Of a stretch of DNA of 64,000 bases, positions 58,767-64,000 are shown piece by piece. This DNA comes from Bryum argenteum (lineage: Eukaryota; Streptophyta; Bryopsida; Bryales; Bryaceae). The first letter of the stretch is position 1. Every line of letters begins with the position of its first letter. The translations under genes and the position numbers were made by a program. The stretch is from NCBI GenBank assembly GCA_037043015.1, contig CM073323.1:8122001-8186000 (forward strand). The letters are read 5' to 3'. The notes beneath the pieces are model-generated. The model was not told the origin of the DNA, made no database searches, and saw nothing but the letters and a program-made list of their open reading frames with translations.

Positions 58767-61421
58767 CTACGTGAAGTTGTCTGAGCCAGGGCGCGGCATT
58801 GCAGAGGCTACAAGCAATACGACCGCCAGTAGGAACATGGAAAGCATTGCGACGAGCAGGCAGTATGTCTTGGGCGATGAGCCATGGTACTCCTTGAATA
58901 ACACCACTCCCCACAGCGTCCCGACTAATGGCAACGCCTGCGCTCCATCAAGCAGCCAGCCACACATCAGTATGTGTGGAGAATTGTAAAAGCTATCGCA
59001 GGTGTAAGTAAGAGGATTCCAACGCACCAAAGAATGTGCGATTTGGATATGGCACGCAAAAGATCTTCAGAGTCCAACGTCTCATTAAAACTCTCATCTA
59101 TGGCTCCGATTCTTATTCCGGAAAGTCGGGTTAGGTACCTCTACGGATTTTATGATACTCTAATGAAGGAATGAACCCACCAGTCGATGCATTTTCTTAC
59201 AATAAAAACTCTGAGTTTAACTGGGTGAAGTGTTTCTGTCCATTCGTGCTCACAAGAGAGATATAGAGCCTCCCTTACCAAGAGATTATTGATATCAATA
59301 TAAGTTCCACTCTGACCGATGCCATATGAGCATCAATGTAAGGTACCTGAAGAGACAAGTCTTCTAGTAGAGGAATGATACATGCATTCGAGACTTCGAC
59401 AGGGCAAAGCATTCGGTTCACTGTAAACATGCATTTCCTGACAATAAGAAAGTGATCCTCGCAAACAAGGAGAGAGTTCTGAGTTACCTGCACGGCGTCG
59501 GCGGCAGCGTAGCCAGCAGCTTGGCCACCCATGAACTGAAACCCATTGCCAACACCACAAAGGATTCCAGCCAGGACAGCAATAGCACGCCCTTGGCCAT
59601 CGTTCCAGTACATCCGCAGCGACGACGCGGGGATGCCGAGCACGGGATGGTAGAGCAAGTACACGTTCACCACCAGAGAGCACACCACGAACGCCGTGGA
59701 GAAGTAGAAGAAGGTCGTGTACACCACCAGATGCGGCACGCCGGGAGGGAGTAAGTGGAATTGGTCATTCGTGGCTACGTTGAACAGGGGGGAGAACATT
59801 GCATAGCAGAATCCTGTGAAGAGTGCGATGGCGAGGCCGAAATACACGCTTTTTCCTTTCACTTTGATTGCCCTATGCGACTCCAGGCTTTGGAAGTACT
59901 CCGCTCCTGATACCACGCCTTCTGAGAGGACGTTGAAGGAGTTTCCTCCTACTCTCTCCACGTCCTCGTTACTATCTGCACATGAGCTCATGATGCATGC
60001 CTTAAATCAGTGGTCCGCTTAGAGAAAAACAGAATGAAATTTGTAGTTGCATGCAAATCACGAAACGACTACTCCTCATTTCTCTGCAACTGTGCACATT
60101 CTCAATGACTTATTCACGTCCGTGTCCCGCTGGATTTGACGTTCAAAAGTGGACAACACAGGTCTGATTATTCTTGCCTTCATGAAAAACGGCTTGCTAT
60201 GTTCGTACAATAACCTTAGATATACAGCAGTAAAAGGTCGAGAAAGCTATGGATTTGAAGCAAGATCGTCAGAAACTAAGAATGTGCAATCGTGTTCATG
60301 TTCCGAAGTGATTAAGAGAACACCGATCCCTTTTTGGATTGCTATGATTTTCAAACAAGGAGTTTTTGTTCAACGTTGGACATAATTTTATTTCGCTACC
60401 AGGACTGTCACTGATGGCCTGCATTCTGATTTAATCAAGGCACGAAATGCACTCACAGGCTTCATGGTGGTCGCTTGGAGTGTCGATGAGCAGAACTGCA
60501 ATTTCCTCGGAGTCCTTCGTTGCCTCCGAGCTGGACACACCAAAAGTGTGAGAAATTACGATTCCAAAATTGAAGACAAGAATTCTTCCCCATGGTAGGA
60601 TCTTAAGCCAAATGAAGACTCCACGACAATGCATAACACTAAAGAGTAAAAACCCATGTGCTGTTCTACTCTCTCTACAAAGAAAGCTCAAAATCTAGGA
60701 CCAAAATCCTTCATATCAATGACATCGTAACTAGAAATTGGATTCTCTAAATAGGCAAGATGGTGGCTTACAGATGAGGAAGATATTCAACAGCTTTGAT
60801 TTTGGCTTGAATGTCCGCCACATTCGAGGCATGACAGAACGAACCTAACACCACGGCCACCAGAAAACAAGCCACACCAGGGAACAAAATCTTTGCACGG
60901 TTTAATCCGTCATCTAGAAAATAATTCACAGTAGTCCCTGCAATCCAAAACATCAAACAATGTCAACAATGAAAATGGCTCCAATTCTTGAGACTCTGGT
61001 TGAACTCTAGCTTGTGTTTGTTGAGAATTTCAGGAATGTGAGTACCTAGAACGACAGCAACGCTTGCAGACACGACCTCCGTCAACGAAATCCCAACAAA
61101 AGCGAGCGAGTACTGAAGACAAATGTTGCCAAGACACAAAGCCAATCCACCAGCTAAAGCGAACGCCACGGAGGGACCGTTTGCTTGGAACAGCTGCTTC
61201 ACGAAGTTAGGCTCTTGCGGCGAGTCGGGGCCGAGGTTGCCGACAGTAAGTGCGAAACAGACAGCGACAGCGTAATTCGCAAACGTGTAATCCAAGTATG
61301 TGTGCATCGGCACTCTCCCCCGACGCTCCAACAAATTGAAAAGCGCCGGCCATGATCCCAAGCACCAGAGCGAGACGATCATGAGCATGATCGCCCCCGT
61401 TTCGGTCTGCATCACATACAT
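58767..61421 (-). CDS. UPS: Ureide permease (UPS family)
   Basis: Five exons in phase: 61421-61046, 60937-60772, 60530-60457, 59975-59488 and 58937-58767 (424 residues; plant UPS proteins are about 390-430). Family landmarks in order: MYVMQTETGAIMLMIVSL at the start, LFNLLERRGRVPMHTYLDYT, ALAGGLALCLGNI, VNYFLDDGLNRAKILFPGVA, a cytosolic loop with SHRAIKVKGKSVYFGLAI, FSPLFNVATNDQFHLLPPGV, GVGNGFQFMGGQAAGYAAAD and LPLVGTLWGVVLFKEY. About ten hydrophobic segments are expected. UPS proteins carry allantoin, uracil and related ureides or oxo-heterocycles across the plasma membrane. The ATG at 61421 fits the family start. The next gene (nardilysin-like) diverges from it with a 1.07 kb spacer. Confidence 0.95.
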
Positions 61422-62490
61422 GGCTCCGACACTACTCACTTCCTAGCTACCAAACCCTATCGAGCAGAATGAGGTCTGTCAAAGCTCGGAGATGGAGATC
61501 TAAGCTCGCGCCGATGCGATTCCATATTCGTGATCATCTACTGGGACTGAAGATTGGAACTGAAGTTTCTAAAATTTGCACGACACGAGAACTGCTTCAG
61601 TGGGTTGCCGCCTGAGCGCTAGATTCTGCTCCATGTTTGTTGGAGTACCGGTACCCTGCGCCGTCAGTGCTACAGCAGTGGAAGACTCCTGGAATCGAAC
61701 GCCACCCTTATTCTAGAAACGTGGAAGAAAATCCTTGACCCAGAAGCTGAAGTGCACGCAACAAATGATCGCTGGTTTCTCAAACTGATCATTACTTCTG
61801 TCACGCTCGTTGTTATCGTTTTTGTGCAGTATGGGGTCCACCGCGTAAGCATGGAAGGTGCAGTTCCGTCGCCCGGCTCTACTGAAGATTCTCCCAGTTG
61901 GAAGATTCACGCCTTCAACTTACAATCATTGATCTGAGTGAGATTCTGAGGTAATTGGATTACTAACAATCAATTTCGATCTACCGAAGTGTCGGTATGT
62001 CTGCATCATCACCCTCCTTGCCAGTTCCGAATTGGCACCATGGTCAAGCATTTGACCGTCGTCAATTCTACCAGGCCCAACGTAACTTACCACCTTCGCA
62101 TTTCGAAGTCGCGAGCCAACTGTAATGTTCGAAAGGATCAACAAATGGGCATGGCTGCTGAAGATTCTCAAGCTGAATTTCCAGCCGAGTCATTTCATAA
62201 TCCACTGCGGATGTGTCTTTTGCAATACTACATCGATTACCGCTCATTCCACGTTCTTTAATATCAGATTCATTGGCTTAGATGGTCCTAAGTTGGGGTT
62301 TTAGGCCATGGAATCTAGAGACTTAGAGGTGAGATGTCGATAGGGTTTTAGGATGGTCTCATCGGTTCGTATCTCGTGATGGTACACGATACGATGGCTT
62401 TTCAAAGAGTCATCGATCGAAGCCTCGAAAAGAGTAGACGACTAAGTAGGCCTATCGCTTTCTTCCACTTCTTGACAATTTGTGATAGCC
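61422..62490. other. Divergent spacer, ureide permease / nardilysin-like
   Basis: Serves two divergent promoters. A plus-strand frame around 61630-61937 contains a possible membrane segment (LIITSVTLVVIVFVQYGV) but has no in-frame ATG upstream and no recognised family. Confidence 0.45.
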
Positions 62491-64000
62491 ATGGAGGTGG
62501 AAGAGGGCCCTCCTGTGATGAAAGCGGCCAGGAATGCTCGCAGCTACAAGCTGGTCAAGCTACGGAACGGATTGTCAGCTCTCTTGATCCATGACCCTCA
62601 AGTATGCAACGATGATGAGGAAGAGGAAGATCAGGGTGGCGGAGAAGATATGCAAGTCGACTCTCTTGAAAATACTCTTCAGCAATCGAAATTCCCCAGT
62701 TGGAATCAGCAGCAAGTGGATCAGCAACAACCCAGTTGGCCAACTTTTCAGTACAATTGCACAGGTAGTCATGATTTCAGGGCAGGATGAAATTAGGGTT
62801 CCATGACAGTTTTTGAGCTCAAATCAAGCGAATGTTGCGATGGCACTTACGGATAGTGCAATTTTTTGCTTGAAGGTGGTGATGACTTCAATTCCGACAG
62901 GAGACCCCGCCTGCGCTTTCATCCAGGTACACTAATCGAGGACACAAATGCTTTCCGCCTATGAAGTTACCTACTCGATTGTGGATGACTGCTATGAGCA
63001 TTGTGGATGAGTGGTGTGAGCATTAAATTTGGGGTTTATTGAGCTTGTCTTTGGTTGCAAAAGTGACCTCCAGATGAAGAAGGGGGTTCGAATGGAGCCT
63101 CGCTTCTGAGCAAAAGGAAGCAGGACAAGGAACCTGGGCAGGAGCTTTTTAATTGCAATGTACGTGCATTCAATTCTTCACACATGATGTTCAGTATACT
63201 TCGATCGGTTATAAATAAGAAGATTTGACTTTAGTGCTGCGGAATGTCAGGCTGCCGCAGCCATGTGTGTTGGAGTAGGGAGCATGGCGGATCCACCAGA
63301 GACGCCAGGTCTCGCTCACTTTCTTGGTGAGCATGCTTTCGATCAATCCATTCTGCGGCTGTTCCATCATATGAAGAGCATTGCACGTTTTTGCTTCATG
63401 TAACAATTTGATTTCATAACCAAGCCCCTGCATGCATGTGATCCGAGCTTTACAGCAGTGAATTGCTTTGAACCTGCAGAGCACATGTTGTTTATGGGTA
63501 GCACCAAGTTTCCCGATGAAAATGAGGTACTGTCAATCACTGGCTACGATGTAGTGGTTTCTTGATGATATGAGGCAAATTTTGCCTTCATTTAGCATAG
63601 AATCTGAGTACGATGTCCGGCTGTTGGCAGTACGATAAGTTTCTGGCGCAGAATGGGGGCGTTTCCAACGCGTACACGGACCAAGAATTCACATGTTACC
63701 ACTTCGAAGTCAGGAACCGAAGCTTCAGAGATGCTCTTGAAAGGTAAACCCAATACATACTCTAGTCATCTTGCGGATCCATCAAATAGCATCTCATATA
63801 ATGATATGCATGTTTCCAGATTTTCGCAGTTTTTCATTTCTCCTCTTATCAAGGCAGAGGCAATGGATAGAGAAATCCAAGCAATAGAATCAGGTGCTCC
63901 AATTTTCAATTCCCGTTACTACAAGCATCGCTTCAATGTGTTTGTGCATCTATTTCAATTTTCGCAGGTTGTGCCAGAATCTATAACAAATATGCTGTGA
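62491..64000 (+). CDS. Nardilysin-like M16 metallopeptidase (5' part)
   Basis: Exons read so far: 62491-62764, 62876-62926, 63074-63159, 63251-63326, 63480-63526, 63631-63743 and 63820-63893; the gene continues past the right edge. The N-terminus has YKLVKLRNGLSALLIHDP followed by an acidic insert (DDEEEEDQGGGED), the mark of nardilysins as opposed to insulysins. The catalytic zinc motif HxxEH is split by an intron: HFL at the end of exon 4, EHMLFMGSTKFPDENE in exon 5. Next come GGVSNAYTDQEFTCYHFEV and FSQFFISPLIKAEAMDREI, as in M16 peptidases. It probably cleaves peptides on the N-terminal side of Arg in dibasic sites. Only the active-site region is in view, so completeness cannot be judged. 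Confidence 0.93.

Noticed and set aside
61630-61937. Small membrane-protein exon upstream of the ureide permease
   Set aside because: No in-frame ATG, no splice partner found and no recognised family; kept only as a remark on the spacer.

Overview
This window is nuclear DNA of a land plant. The coding exons are GC-richer than their surroundings and are split by GT-AG introns of roughly 80-900 bp. The gene set includes a plant ureide permease, a plastid-type sulfiredoxin and a nardilysin-like M16 protease, and the transposable elements are of plant types (Ty1/copia, CACTA, SINE, Tourist-, Stowaway- and Mutator-like MITEs). Intergenic DNA is AT-rich and transposon-laden. Nothing here fixes the species. 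The compact introns together with long repeat-filled spacers would suit a bryophyte or another early-diverging lineage, but that is a guess.

Layout. 1-542 (-) is the 5' part of an F-box gene. 2429-5545 (-) is a seven-exon TCF25/RQC1 homologue. 5761-6534 is a ~250 bp sequence repeated three times. 7354-13958 is a decayed Ty1/copia element with 262 bp LTRs, a GTTTT target duplication and a nested 435 bp inverted-repeat element. 14040-16000 holds two oppositely oriented SINE copies, a TA-flanked Stowaway-like MITE and a TTAA-flanked MITE. 16659-17102 (-) is a possible two-exon 60-residue protein. 18166-18487 is a Mutator-like MITE. 19918-26653 is a 6.7 kb CACTA element with dense subterminal repeats and no recognisable transposase. 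26845-27412 is a PIF/Harbinger-type MITE. 29293-31776 (+) is a six-exon endonuclease/exonuclease/phosphatase-fold gene with an unfamiliar Cys/His-rich C-terminus. 33331-33915 (+) is an open basic frame. 35517-35642 (-) is a tiny ORF divergent from a four-exon F-box/LRR gene (35807-37754, +). 37755-48468 is almost entirely repeats and transposon relics. 48469-49978 (+) is a two-exon gene of unknown function with a zinc-ribbon-like C-terminus. 50306-52443 (+) is sulfiredoxin. 52444-58766 is repeats plus a degraded multicopy gene relic. 58767-61421 (-) is ureide permease. 62491 to the right edge (+) is the 5' part of a nardilysin-like gene.

The host genes do not form an operon-like or obviously cooperating set. 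They are independent loci: protein turnover (two F-box proteins, TCF25, nardilysin), redox repair (sulfiredoxin), membrane transport (ureide permease) and an uncharacterised nuclease-fold protein. The most distinctive material is the mobile-element collection, in which target-site duplications and terminal inverted repeats can be read directly, and the lineage-specific genes at 29.3-31.8 kb and 48.5-50.0 kb. Exon structures were deduced by hand from splice sites and reading phase. No transcript or database search was possible.
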